Below are positions 43,299 through 51,796 of a stretch of 64,000 nucleotides of DNA, piece after piece. The position numbers and the translations under genes were made by a program. How positions within the stretch are numbered: position 1 is the first letter of the stretch; every line of letters begins with the position of its first letter. This DNA is from Planctomycetales bacterium 71-10 (GTDB taxonomy: Bacteria; Planctomycetota; Planctomycetia; Isosphaerales; Isosphaeraceae), in assembly GCA_001898385.1 (NCBI GenBank), contig MKTT01000112.1, forward strand, positions 1-64,000. Direction: 5' to 3'. The notes below the pieces were generated by a model, which ran no database searches, was not told where the DNA came from, and was given only the letters and a program-made list of their open reading frames with translations.

Positions 43299-44897
43299 TC
43301 AGGGGAGGAGCCGCGCGCCGACGGCCGTGTTCAGGTCCAGGACCGCGCGGCGGTGGCGGACGATGGCGTCGCGGTACTCGCGGACGCGCTCGTTGAACTC
43401 GCGCTGGGCGTCGAGGAAGGCCAGGATGCCCGTCTCCCCCCCCTGCCAGCGGCGATAGGCGGCGTCGCGCACGCGGCGCGCGGAGGGGAGGATCTCGGAC
43501 TCGGAGTCGATCATCGCCTGTCGGCTCAGCTCGAACTCGCGGACGGCGTCCGACACCTCGTCCTGCACCCGGCGCACGGCCTGGTCCAGCTCGACGTGGG
43601 TCTGGGTCACGTTCAGCTGGGCGCGGGCGATGTTCCCCTGGTTTCGGTTGTAGATCGGCATCGGTGCCGTGAGGCCCACGGCCCACGACCGGGCGCCGTT
43701 GAGGCCGTCCGGACGGTTGTCCTGGAACGTGTAGGGCTGATACAGGAGGTAGAAGTCCGAGAGCCGCTCGCGCTTCGCCAGGCGGACGTCCGCGTGGGCC
43801 CGATGGAGGCCGAGGCGCTGGGCCTGGAGGTCGGGCCGGCGCTCCAGCGCCAGGGCGATGAGCCCGTCCTCGGCCATGGGGAGCGGCCGGTCGTCGCGGA
43901 GCTTGTCGTGGATCCGCACGGCGGACGCCTGCTCGCGGGGGATGTTCAGGAGCTGCGACAGCGTGCGCGTCGTCCGGGCGAGGGCCTGCTCGGCCTCGCG
44001 GATCTGGAGGCGGGCCACATCCCGCTGGGCGCGGAGGGCGAACACCGGATCCTCGGCGATCTGCTTCTTCTCCAGCAGGTCCTCGTTGATGGAGAGGAGC
44101 TGGCCGATCCCCTGCTGGTACTTACGGCTGTACTCCAGGGTCAGGTCGGCGGCGGCGACGTCCACGAACGCCGTGTAGAGGTTGTCCACCTGGCGGCGGA
44201 CGGCGTCCTGGAGCTGGGCCTCCACGGCGCGTCGGGCGACCTGCGCCACCTGGACGCGGGCCTTGCGCTTGTTGTTGACGTCGATCGGGTGGGTGATGTT
44301 GATGTCGTACTGCGTCTGGCCGCCGGGGCGGCCGGGCGTGAACGATCCGTAGGGGACGAGCTGGGCGTCGGCGTAGAAGATCGGGTTGGCGCGCAGGCCG
44401 GCCGTCAGGACGTCGGCCTCGGCCATGGGGACCTCGAACTTCAGCGCGAGCAGCTCCAGGTTCCGATCCATCAGGAGCTGCACGGCGTCGTCGAGCGAGT
44501 AGCCGTCCTCCGACCCGACGGGGACGTCGGCCGAGGGGAGGTCGAGCGAGCCGTAGGCCGGCACGGCGGCCTCGGGGATGGCCTGGACCCGGAAGTTGGG
44601 TTGCCCCTCCCAGGACCGCCGCGACGCGCGGGGCGTGGCGGAATCCAGCGGGGCGCGGGTCACCGACGGCCCGGCCCGTCCGCCCATCACGGGCGCGCCG
44701 GACTGGCCGAACGGCGAGTACCCCGAGGCCCCCGGCGCGGGCCCCAGGGAATTCTTCCCCTCCAGGACGCCGGGAGGGTCGGGGATGTCGAATTCCGCCG
44801 TCTGGCCGAAGGTCTTCGCCCCCGTCGCCAGCAGCAGCAACAGCGCCATCGCGGCCCACGCCGTCGGGCGCGTGCGCGGCTCGTTTCGCTCGTTCAT
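43299..44897 (-). CDS. TolC family outer membrane efflux protein
   Basis: 532 residues with a signal peptide (ALLLLLATGAKTFG). After a 110-residue Pro/Gly-rich linker come two outer-membrane efflux repeats, opening with YSLDDAVQLLMDRNLELLAL and LALERRPDLQAQRLGL. Long coiled-coil helices include TQTHVELDQAVRRVQDEVSDAV, the TolC hallmark. Motifs such as LRANPIFYADAQ and DINNKRKARV are usual. It would export material across the outer membrane with an inner-membrane pump. The pump is not adjacent. It lies 193 nt downstream of the riboswitch-preceded DUF4465 gene on the same strand, so it might be in that transcript. Confidence 0.9.
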   Translation of the reverse strand: MNERNEPRTRPTAWAAMALLLLLATGAKTFGQTAEFDIPDPPGVLEGKNSLGPAPGASGYSPFGQSGAPVMGGRAGPSVTRAPLDSATPRASRRSWEGQPNFRVQAIPEAAVPAYGSLDLPSADVPVGSEDGYSLDDAVQLLMDRNLELLALKFEVPMAEADVLTAGLRANPIFYADAQLVPYGSFTPGRPGGQTQYDINITHPIDVNNKRKARVQVAQVARRAVEAQLQDAVRRQVDNLYTAFVDVAAADLTLEYSRKYQQGIGQLLSINEDLLEKKQIAEDPVFALRAQRDVARLQIREAEQALARTTRTLSQLLNIPREQASAVRIHDKLRDDRPLPMAEDGLIALALERRPDLQAQRLGLHRAHADVRLAKRERLSDFYLLYQPYTFQDNRPDGLNGARSWAVGLTAPMPIYNRNQGNIARAQLNVTQTHVELDQAVRRVQDEVSDAVREFELSRQAMIDSESEILPSARRVRDAAYRRWQGGETGILAFLDAQREFNERVREYRDAIVRHRRAVLDLNTAVGARLLP

Positions 44898-45090
44898 CCT
44901 GGACGAACTCCCGGACGGCTCCGCCGTCGCCCCGGTCGGCCGCCCGGTCGCGCCCGAGATGGATCGGGCGCGACCGGCCGCACGCGGTTCGTTCCAGGTA
45001 TCGGCTTCGCGAGGCAGCCCGGTTTAGCGGGATCCCCGCAAGCCCCGGGCCCGGCGCAAGTCCGCCAGGCCCCGCGAACCCCGCAAGTCC

Positions 45091-45945
45091 TCAGCCGCGG
45101 CTCCGCCGACGGGCGGCGAAGGCCCCGGCGACCCCCAGGCCCAGCAGGGCCAGCGAGGCGGGCTCGGGGACGGCCTGGGCGTCGAGCGTGACGAGGTTGT
45201 CGATGGCGGCATAGGTGGGGAGGAGAGGGCCGGATGCGTTCACGATGCTGGTCGTGAAGACGAAGTTCAGGCTCCGCGCATCGCCCAGCGAGGTGAGGTC
45301 GAGGGTGTGCCAGGTCGAGAGGACGAACTGCTCCGTGTCGGTGTACCGGGCCAGGTCGTAGCTGATGCTGCCGGTCAGGCCCCCTGTGGCCCCCAGGCTG
45401 CTGTAGCCTTCGATGGTCAGCGTGAGGTAGTCGCCGGCCTCGAAGGGATCGAGGTTATAGGGGGTGCCGCCGTTCAGGATGGCGTCATAGGTGTAGAAGA
45501 CGTTGGCGACGTCCAGGGAGCCCGCCAGGCGGCCCGCCGCCAGGTCGATGTAGCCGAGCGAGGTGAAGCCGGGTTGGGGCGCCCAGTAATAGGAATTGAC
45601 GACCGCGTAGGTGTTCGCCGGCCCCGCGCCGGTCTCGGGGACGGCGACGTACTGGCCGGAGTCGACGGTCTTGGAGGCCATCGTCTGGTTCGACAAGGCC
45701 CAACCGCTCCAGTACGGGTCCCACGTCGAGTCGTTGTTGTAGAAGTTGCCGTCGACCGTGAACCCGGTCGGCGAGCCGCTGAAGCCGTCGACGACGGTCG
45801 GCTGCTGGGGGAGGGCCGTGGAGCTGTTGTGGATGTCCCCCTCGGCCCCGGAGATCGGGACGTTGGAGAACGTGGAGACGACCGATCCGGCGTACGTCGA
45901 CGAGGCGACGGCCAGCAGCAAGGCGGAGGCGAGCGCGAGGCGCAT
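45091..45945 (-). CDS. DUF4465 domain PEP-CTERM protein preceded by a cobalamin riboswitch
   Basis: 284 residues with signal peptide (ASALLLAVASSTYAG). DUF4465 features: NFYNNDSTWDPYWSGWALSN, QYVAVPETGAGPANTYAV, GYIDLAAGRLAGSLDVANV, FEAGDYLTLTIEGYSSLGATG, ISYDLARYTDTEQFVLSTW, HTLDLTSLGDARSLNFVF, and PTYAAIDNLV. The C-terminus is VPEPASLALLGLG, then hydrophobic residues and ARRRSRG (PEP-CTERM). In Bacteroidota, cobalamin-regulated DUF4465 relatives (BtuH) are, as I recall, surface B12-binding lipoproteins. Here the lipid is replaced by PEP-CTERM sorting. Probable role: extracellular cobalamin or corrinoid capture, inferred from domain and riboswitch together. Confidence 0.88.
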   Translation of the reverse strand: MRLALASALLLAVASSTYAGSVVSTFSNVPISGAEGDIHNSSTALPQQPTVVDGFSGSPTGFTVDGNFYNNDSTWDPYWSGWALSNQTMASKTVDSGQYVAVPETGAGPANTYAVVNSYYWAPQPGFTSLGYIDLAAGRLAGSLDVANVFYTYDAILNGGTPYNLDPFEAGDYLTLTIEGYSSLGATGGLTGSISYDLARYTDTEQFVLSTWHTLDLTSLGDARSLNFVFTTSIVNASGPLLPTYAAIDNLVTLDAQAVPEPASLALLGLGVAGAFAARRRSRG

Positions 45946-46280
45946 GGGGGGACTCCGGGGAAGGGTGGGCGCGCGGAGAGACCCCGCGCGGGGATGGGGG
46001 TCGTCGTGCCCGGTGAGTCGCCGGCGGGTCCTTCGCCCGAATGCGCTCGCCCGGATGCTCGCGGCCGAAGCATCCCAAGCCAGGAACGTCCCGACGGGCA
46101 GGTCTTCTGGCTCTCGGCCCGGCGTCGAGCGGCCTTCCCGCCGGTTGGCAGTGGCCCTGCGGCTCGCGCTTCTCGGCCGATTACAGCGGCGGCCCCGCGC
46201 CGGAATTGCACCGGCTTCCCTATTCTCCCCCGGCCGGGGCGGCCGTGGCCGTCCCCTGGGGGCTCCCGTCGAGACCTCGA
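45946..46280. other. Leader region holding the cobalamin riboswitch
   Basis: 335 bases between the alpha/beta hydrolase and the DUF4465 gene. It contains the riboswitch, then a GGATGCT/AGCATCC hairpin (46053-46075) and a CCCCGCGCGGGG palindrome (45982-45993) near the ribosome site. Either could act as the expression platform. Confidence 0.7.
46092..46271 (-). ncRNA. Cobalamin (B12) riboswitch
   Basis: Read on the minus strand. The 5' arm CGACGGG (46265-46271) pairs perfectly with 3' CCCGTCG (46092-46098), the P1 stem. The core follows: AGGGAAGCCGGTGCAATTCC, then GGCGCGGGGCCGCCGCTGTAA, matching the conserved GGTGNAANTCC and CCGCNACTGTAA segments. It continues with GGGCCACTGCC and CGGGAAGG, then the B12 box AGCCAGAAGACCTGCC (46097-46112). 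It ends about 145 nt before the DUF4465 ATG and begins nine nt after the hydrolase stop codon. It should lower expression of the downstream gene when adenosylcobalamin or a related corrinoid binds. Confidence 0.9.
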
Positions 46281-47153
46281 TTAGATCATCCGCCGCGTGG
46301 ACGGGTCAAGGCGTGGCGCCAGCCAGCGGACGACGTCGCCGGTCACGCGCTCGCGCCCCAGCTCGTTCAGGGGCTCGTGGGACATGCTCGGGTAGAGCAT
46401 CAGCGTCTTGTCCGCGACGCCCGCCTCGTCGAAGAACTCGCGGACCGAGGCCGGGTCGACGATCGGGTCGTCGCCGCCGACGACCATCAGCAGCGGCGTG
46501 CGCAGGTCGCGCGCCCGGCGCAAGAGCAACTCGCCGCCGTCGACCATGCCGAAGTAGAACGGCGGGTTGATGCGGTTGTGGCGGAGGTCGTCGCGGAGCA
46601 TGGCCCGGTGGACGGCCGGGTCGCGGTTCTCGGCGGGCGACGAGTCGAAGGCGCGGAGCGTGGCCCAGGGGGCCACCCGCAGCAGGATCCGCCCCAGCCT
46701 CAGCTTGTAGCGGGGCACGCGCATCGCCAGCCGGATGAACGGGTTGGAGACGATCAGGCCGTCCAGGCCCTCGGGGCGGTCCAGCGCGTACCGCAGCGCG
46801 ACCTGGCCGCCGTTGGAGTGGCCCAGCAGGAACAGCGGCAGGCCGGCGAAGTGGAGCCGCGCCCACGAGGCGACCGCGCGGAGGTCGTCCACCAGGTCCT
46901 CGTACCGCCGGACCACGCCGCGACGCCCCGGGCTGCGGCCGTGGCCGTGGAAGTCGTGGGCGATCACGTCGACGTCGAGCGCCTCGCCCAGCGCCTCGGC
47001 GACGTGGCCGTAGAGCCCGCCGTGCTCGCCGAAGCCGTGCGCGACGACGATCGCCCCGGCCGGGCGGTCGCGCCGCCACCACCGCCCCCGCAGCCGACGC
47101 CCGCCCCGCGCGGTCACGGTCAGTTCGGACAGTCGCTGGCCGACGGTGCTCAT
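46281..47153 (-). CDS. Alpha/beta hydrolase, monoacylglycerol lipase-like
   Basis: 290 residues. The nucleophile elbow is GHSNGG (Ser near residue 113), with the oxyanion VAHGFGEHGGLYGHVAEAL at the N-terminus. The acid is in GGDDPIVDP and the His in PSMSHEPLNE. DFHGHGRSPGRRG matches the monoglyceride lipase/lysophospholipase group. Length is normal. No signal peptide, so probably cytoplasmic or peripheral. It is directly upstream of the riboswitch, which starts nine nt after its stop codon; either it reads through into the riboswitch or a promoter lies inside its 3' end. Confidence 0.9.
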   Translation of the reverse strand: MSTVGQRLSELTVTARGGRRLRGRWWRRDRPAGAIVVAHGFGEHGGLYGHVAEALGEALDVDVIAHDFHGHGRSPGRRGVVRRYEDLVDDLRAVASWARLHFAGLPLFLLGHSNGGQVALRYALDRPEGLDGLIVSNPFIRLAMRVPRYKLRLGRILLRVAPWATLRAFDSSPAENRDPAVHRAMLRDDLRHNRINPPFYFGMVDGGELLLRRARDLRTPLLMVVGGDDPIVDPASVREFFDEAGVADKTLMLYPSMSHEPLNELGRERVTGDVVRWLAPRLDPSTRRMI

Positions 47154-47259
47154 CCCTAACGCCTCGGCTTCCGTGGGACGACGTTCGACTTGGGGCCCGG
47201 CCCCGCCGGGGGAGTCTATCAGACCCCCGCCGATCCGATCGAGGCCAATCGGCGGTCGT

Positions 47260-48393
47260 TCACGTCCGGTCGCGGTCCAGGGTCAGCAGGGTCACGTCGT
47301 CCTCGAAGCTCTCCGCGCCGGTGAAGGCGTGGACGGCCTCCAGGACGGCGTCGAGGCGGGCGGAGGGGCCCAGGTCGCGGCGGAAGACGTCGAGCAGCCG
47401 CTCGGTCCCGAACATGCCCCGGGGCGATCGGGCCTCGGTGACGCCGTCGGTGTAGAGGAGCAGCGACTCCCCGGCCGAGAACCGCCCGACCTCCTGCACG
47501 CAGGGGAAGTCGTGCAGGGCCGACGAGAGGATCGGGCCGGTGGACTCCAGCGTCCGGAGCGAGCCGTCGACGCCCCGGACGTACGCCTCGGGGTGGCCGG
47601 CGTTGACGAACTCCAGGACGTCTCGGGCGGGGTCGAGGCGGACGCAGCAGAGGGTGACGAAGCGGCCGGGGTCGAACTCGCGGATCCCCTCCTTGATCCG
47701 CTCGGCGACCTTGCGGGGCTCGAAGTCGTCGACGTACGCGGCGCGGAAGGCCCCCTTGACGACGGCCGTGACCATGGCCGCCGAGGTCCCGTGGCCGGCG
47801 ACGTCGGCGACGAGGATCGCGACCCCGCCGGCGTCGGTCTCGGCGTAGTCGTAGATGTCGCCGGCCAGCTCGTTCGAGGCGCTGTAGCGCGCGGCGATCG
47901 ACAGCCCCCGGCCGCGGTACTCCGGCGGCGGCAGGAGGCCGAGCTGGAACTGCCGGGCCTCCTCCAGCTCGCGGGCCACGCGCCCCAGGAACTCCTCGCG
48001 CTCCTCGCGGAGCCGGCGCAGCTCCAGGCAGCGGCCCACCAGCGCGAGCATCACGCGGCGGTCGAACGGCTTCTGGATGAAGTAGTACGCCCCCTCGTCG
48101 ATGGCGCGCAGGAGGTTCTCGTCCGGCTCCTCCGCGTTCCCCGTCATGACGATGACGTCGAGGCCCGGGCGCTCCTCCATCAGGGCGCGCATCAGGTCGA
48201 AGCCGTTCATCTCCGGCATCCGGACGTCGACGATGGCCAGGTCGAACGGCGTCGCCCTCGCCATCTCCAGGGCCGCCGCCGGGCCCGTCGCCTCGGCCAC
48301 GCGACGGCCGCCGCGCGCGAGGATCCGCGACACGGCGCGGAGGACCCCCTCGTCGTCGTCGACGACCAGGATCGAGGACTCTCGGGTCTCCAT
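47260..48393 (-). CDS. Response regulator with PP2C/SpoIIE phosphatase output
   Basis: 377 residues. Receiver domain residues 1-125: SILVVDDDEGVLRAV, IVDVRMPEMNGFDLM (phospho-Asp in IVDVRMP), VIVMTGN and QKPFD (Lys). A coiled-coil linker (RLREEREEFLGRVARELEEARQFQLGLLPPP) leads to a SpoIIE/RsbU-type phosphatase: SASNELAGDIYDYAET, VADVAGHGTSAAMVTA, EFVNAGHPEAYV, LLLYTDGVTEARSP and FEDDVTLLTL. It probably dephosphorylates a Ser/Thr-phosphorylated anti-sigma-antagonist. It overlaps the kinase gene by one base, so it is the kinase's output partner. Confidence 0.92.
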   Translation of the reverse strand: METRESSILVVDDDEGVLRAVSRILARGGRRVAEATGPAAALEMARATPFDLAIVDVRMPEMNGFDLMRALMEERPGLDVIVMTGNAEEPDENLLRAIDEGAYYFIQKPFDRRVMLALVGRCLELRRLREEREEFLGRVARELEEARQFQLGLLPPPEYRGRGLSIAARYSASNELAGDIYDYAETDAGGVAILVADVAGHGTSAAMVTAVVKGAFRAAYVDDFEPRKVAERIKEGIREFDPGRFVTLCCVRLDPARDVLEFVNAGHPEAYVRGVDGSLRTLESTGPILSSALHDFPCVQEVGRFSAGESLLLYTDGVTEARSPRGMFGTERLLDVFRRDLGPSARLDAVLEAVHAFTGAESFEDDVTLLTLDRDRT

Positions 48394-50177
48394 CACCGCC
48401 CCTCCCCCCCGCCGATCGGGAAGCTGACCGTCACCTTCGTCCCCTCGCCCACCGCGCTGCGGATGTCGAGCTGGCCGCGGAGCTGCGCCGCGATCGACCG
48501 GCAGATGGCCACGCCCAGGCCGTGGCCGTTCGCCTTGGTGGTGAAGAACGGCTCCTGGAGCCGCGCCAGGTCCTCGGGCGCGATCCCCGAGCCCGTGTCC
48601 TCCACCTCCAGGATGAGCCGGCCGGCCTCGGCCCGGGCGCGGATCGTCACCGCGTCGCCCGGCCCGGTCGCGTCGCGAGCATTGCTGATCAGGTTCAGCA
48701 ACAGTTGTTCCACGTCCGCCTGCACGGCGAACAGCCGCGGCAGGTCGGCCGGCACGTCGACCGTCAGCGCCACCCCGCGCCGCTCCAGCCCCTCGCGGAA
48801 GATCGTCAGGGCCGAGTCGGCCGCCTGCCGCAGCGCCACGTCGCTGGGGTTGCGGGCCGAACCCTTGGCGAAGTTCAGCATGCCGCCGAAGATCCGCCGG
48901 CAGACCCGGATCGAGCGCTCCACCTGCCTCAGGTCGGCCGTCGCCGCCTCGGGGTCGAAGGCGTCGGCCTCCAGGTCGTGGACGAGCTGCTGCACCAGCG
49001 GCAGGACCGCCCCCAGCGCGTTGTTGACGTCGTGCGAGACGCCCCGCGCCAGGTCGGCCATCGCGTGCTTGCGCTCGGCGTCGATCATCCGCCGCTCCAG
49101 CGTCTCGGTCCGCCGGGCGTTCTGGAGCGCCACGGCCGCCTGCGGCAGGAACTGCGCGATCAGCTCGACCTCGTACGCGCAGAACGACCCGGGGTGGATC
49201 GAGGCCACCTTCAGCACGCCCAGCAGGCCCTCCCGCGTGATGAGCGAGGCGCACAGGACGGCCCCCTCCGAGGGCGCGAACGCCGCCTTGCGCGGCAGGC
49301 GGTCGTAGTCGAGCATCTCCGCCAGGGTCGTCGACCCGCCGCCGGCCCAGTCGGACCAGCCGCGGCCGTCGCGGTCGAATCCCAGGACGACCGGCTGCGC
49401 CAGCACCTCCTGGAGCGACGCCTTGAGCGGGAACTTGCGGCCGACGTTCTCCCCCTTCGCCTTCCGCCAGGCCACCTGCTCGGCCACCACCTCCAGCACG
49501 CCCGCCTCGGCGTCGTGGATCAGGAGCGCCGCCGAGTGGTCGTAGGCGATCAGCGAGCGGATCCCGTGCAGCACCTCGTACGACAGGTGCTTGGGGTGCG
49601 ACTGCTCCAGCACCTTGCGGTCGACCCGCGCCCGGACCTCGCGGATCCGCTGGAGGTCGGACTGCTCGATCAGCTCGTTGGCCAGGCCGCCGATCGTGGA
49701 GAACGCCTGGCGGGCGTCCCAGAAGTAGTCGGCCCCGGGCGAGCGGACGGCCAGCACGCCCCACATCCGGCCGTGGCGCCGGATCCGCGCCAGCATCACG
49801 TCGCGCGGGACCGCCACCTTGTCGCCCCGCAGGAACCCCGACATCAGCCGGCGGTCCCAGCCCGCCTCGTCGGGCGTCTGCTGGAGGATCCGCGCCTCGC
49901 ACGACCCGGGGTGGATCGCCGCGACGCACCCCTCCGGCGCGCGGAACAGCTCCATCGCCAGCCGGAGGGCGCCCCGGAGGATCTTGTCCGGGTCGCGGCC
50001 CTCGCGATACTGGATCCGGAAGCGCCAGAGGTGATCCGCGAGGTCGCCCCAGCCCCCCTCGGGGCGCGGCGACCCCTCGCCGTCCTGCTTCAAGCCCCCC
50101 TCCGATCGTCGAGCCGAGCCCTCGCACCGGCCGCGCCGGCCGCGGGACGGCCGGGCGCGACGCCTCCCGAGAATCAT
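48393..50177 (-). CDS. GAF-domain sensor histidine kinase
   Basis: 594 residues. Two GAF-like domains: about 55-200 (KILRGALRLAMELF, ARILQQTPDEAG) and about 205-360 (HLSYEVLHGIRSLIAYDHSAALLIHDA, VLKVASIHPGSFCAYEVELI). The kinase core has MADLARGVSHDVNNALGAVLPL with the phospho-His, then DVEQLLLNLISNARDATGPGD (N box), LEVEDTGSGIAPEDLARLQEPFF (G1) and GHGLGVAICRSIA (G2). No membrane segment, so cytoplasmic sensing. The stop overlaps the response regulator ATG (TGATG). The ligand is unknown. Confidence 0.92.
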   Translation of the reverse strand: MILGRRRARPSRGRRGRCEGSARRSEGGLKQDGEGSPRPEGGWGDLADHLWRFRIQYREGRDPDKILRGALRLAMELFRAPEGCVAAIHPGSCEARILQQTPDEAGWDRRLMSGFLRGDKVAVPRDVMLARIRRHGRMWGVLAVRSPGADYFWDARQAFSTIGGLANELIEQSDLQRIREVRARVDRKVLEQSHPKHLSYEVLHGIRSLIAYDHSAALLIHDAEAGVLEVVAEQVAWRKAKGENVGRKFPLKASLQEVLAQPVVLGFDRDGRGWSDWAGGGSTTLAEMLDYDRLPRKAAFAPSEGAVLCASLITREGLLGVLKVASIHPGSFCAYEVELIAQFLPQAAVALQNARRTETLERRMIDAERKHAMADLARGVSHDVNNALGAVLPLVQQLVHDLEADAFDPEAATADLRQVERSIRVCRRIFGGMLNFAKGSARNPSDVALRQAADSALTIFREGLERRGVALTVDVPADLPRLFAVQADVEQLLLNLISNARDATGPGDAVTIRARAEAGRLILEVEDTGSGIAPEDLARLQEPFFTTKANGHGLGVAICRSIAAQLRGQLDIRSAVGEGTKVTVSFPIGGGEGR

Positions 50178-50235
50178 GGCTCACGCCGGGGGGATTGTCC
50201 ACGATCGATTTGGGAGATGACGGCGGCCGACGACC

Positions 50236-50655
50236 TCAAACCCGCCAGTTCGCGAGCGACAACGGGTAGCCGAGCCGCTGGATCCGCTGATAATGGGCCG
50301 TATTCCCGGTGACCAACTCAAGGCCATGCCGCATCGCGACGGCCGCGATCATGGGGTCGGCCAGCCCGACGGGCTGGCCGGTGCGTTCGAGGTCCCCCCA
50401 GATACGCCCGGCCATCTCCGCCGCCGGCCGGTCGAATCCCAGGATCTCCTCCGATCTCAGCAGCACAAGCAGCGAGGCGATCTGCCGAGGACGCTGCACC
50501 TTCTGAAGCCCTTTCACCATCTCCATGATCGTGATCACCGAGACGGTCAGGTGGTTGAAGGCCGACCGATAGGCGCGGGCACGCCCCCCGACCGTCGCAT
50601 CCACGCCGCGCAGGATCTCCGAGAGGATGTCGGTGTCGAGGAGCGCCTTATTCAT
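50236..50655 (-). CDS. PIN-domain toxin (VapC-like)
   Basis: 139 residues, about the family length. PIN signature residues are visible: LLDTDILSEIL (first Asp), then ITIMEMVKGL (Glu), GLADPMIAAVA (Asp) and LVTGNTAHY (Asn/acid position). It overlaps the antitoxin gene by eight bases (50648-50655), the normal antitoxin-first arrangement with translational coupling. VapC toxins cut RNA, often initiator tRNA, and are neutralised by the cognate antitoxin. Which RNA is cut here cannot be read from the sequence. Confidence 0.9.
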   Translation of the reverse strand: MNKALLDTDILSEILRGVDATVGGRARAYRSAFNHLTVSVITIMEMVKGLQKVQRPRQIASLLVLLRSEEILGFDRPAAEMAGRIWGDLERTGQPVGLADPMIAAVAMRHGLELVTGNTAHYQRIQRLGYPLSLANWRV

Positions 50656-50890
50656 CGAGCGGCCTCAAGGTGCGGCCCCGCCGCCCCTCCATGACCTCCC
50701 GAGTGACATCCTCCAGCAAATCGGCATGGTCGCGCATCGCCCCGAACAAGTCCGTCGCGGGCGCGGGGGGGGCCTCGTCGCGCATCCGTTCCAGGGCGTC
50801 GCGGACCATCTCCTCCTCCGTGGCGTAGCGCCCCGAGCGGACGGAGTCGCGGACGAACTCTTCGAGTGCCTTCGAGAGCTGGACGATCAT
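50648..50890 (-). CDS. Antitoxin, ParD/VapB-like
   Basis: 80 residues. The ATG has ACGGAGG upstream. The N-terminal part IVQLSKALEEFVRDSVRSGRYATEEEMVRDALERMR has the ribbon-helix-helix layout of ParD-type antitoxins (short strand, then a helix containing SGRYATEEE). The C-terminal half is acidic and probably binds the toxin. It overlaps the toxin start by eight bases. It normally represses the operon by binding its promoter. Pairing a ParD-like antitoxin with a PIN toxin is common. Confidence 0.88.
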   Translation of the reverse strand: MIVQLSKALEEFVRDSVRSGRYATEEEMVRDALERMRDEAPPAPATDLFGAMRDHADLLEDVTREVMEGRRGRTLRPLDE

Positions 50891-51015
50891 GGTCGACCTC
50901 CGTGGATATACGCCCTCTCAATTCTAACGGCGGGCGGACTTTGGGAAAGTGAACGTTGCGACGCGGCCTCGCGGCGAGTATCCTCGGCAGGCACGGACCG
51001 ACCCGAGGAGGTGCG

Positions 51016-51705
51016 ATGCTCCAGGCCCTCCTGGCCCGAGCGAGGCGGTTGCGGATGACGACGCTCAAGCCGTTCGGCCGCGGCGTCGCCGATGCGCCGC
51101 TCCGGGTCCATCTCTGCGACGTCGACCCCGGCGCGTCCGACGCCCTTGCCGCCCATTTCCGCGACGTCGACGCCGTGGAGGTCGTCGTCGGCGACCTGCT
51201 CGACCTCCGGGCCGACGCCCTGCTCAGCCCGGCCAACAGCTTCGGCGACATGGGCGGCGGGGTCGACAAGCGGATCGACGACTTCCACCGGGGCGAGGCC
51301 CAGCGGGCCGTCCAGCGCCGGATCGCCGAGCGATGGCGGGGCGAACTGCCGGTCGGATCGGCCGACGTCCTCGCCCTCCCCTCCTCCCGCTTCCCGTTCC
51401 TCGTCGTCGCGCCGACGATGCGCGTCCCCGGCCGCATCGCGGGGACGATCCACGCCTACCTCGCCTTCCGCGCCGCGCTGATCGCCGTCCTGGACCACGG
51501 GCGCGACGGCGACCGGCCGATCGCCAGCCTCGCCGCGACGGGCCTGGGGACGGGCGTCGGCGCGATGTCCGGCGACGAGGCCGGCGACCAGATGAGGGCG
51601 GCCTACGACATGATCATCGACGAGGGTTGGCGGCGACTCGACCACCCGGCCCGCGCCCCCTTCGCCGTCCGTCCCCAATATCGCCGCCGGGCCGGCGAAT
51701 CCTGA
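51016..51705 (+). CDS. Macrodomain protein
   Basis: 229 residues. The ATG has GAGGAGG five nt upstream; earlier and later ATGs lack this. The macro fold is clear: VVVGDLLDLRADALLSPANSFGDMGGGVDKRIDDF (the NxxGxMGGGVD-type loop), QRAVQRRIAERWRGELPVGSADVL, and FLVVAPTMRVPG, ending in SLAATGLGTGVGAM. Macrodomains bind ADP-ribose and often remove it from proteins, RNA or DNA. It sits between the antitoxin and ABC genes. The nearest toxin-antitoxin pair is on the opposite strand; a link is only a possibility. Confidence 0.9.
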   Translation: MLQALLARARRLRMTTLKPFGRGVADAPLRVHLCDVDPGASDALAAHFRDVDAVEVVVGDLLDLRADALLSPANSFGDMGGGVDKRIDDFHRGEAQRAVQRRIAERWRGELPVGSADVLALPSSRFPFLVVAPTMRVPGRIAGTIHAYLAFRAALIAVLDHGRDGDRPIASLAATGLGTGVGAMSGDEAGDQMRAAYDMIIDEGWRRLDHPARAPFAVRPQYRRRAGES

Positions 51706-51796
51706 TGGGACGGCCGCAACCCGCTTGAGGCTTGCGTGCAGGCGCCGCACAATCGGTCGGGGCCTCGGACGGACGTCGATCGCTGGGGGACGTGGG

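Noticed and set aside
46281..47153. The alpha/beta hydrolase as the riboswitch target
   Set aside because: The riboswitch lies after its stop codon on the same strand, so only the DUF4465 gene can be downstream.
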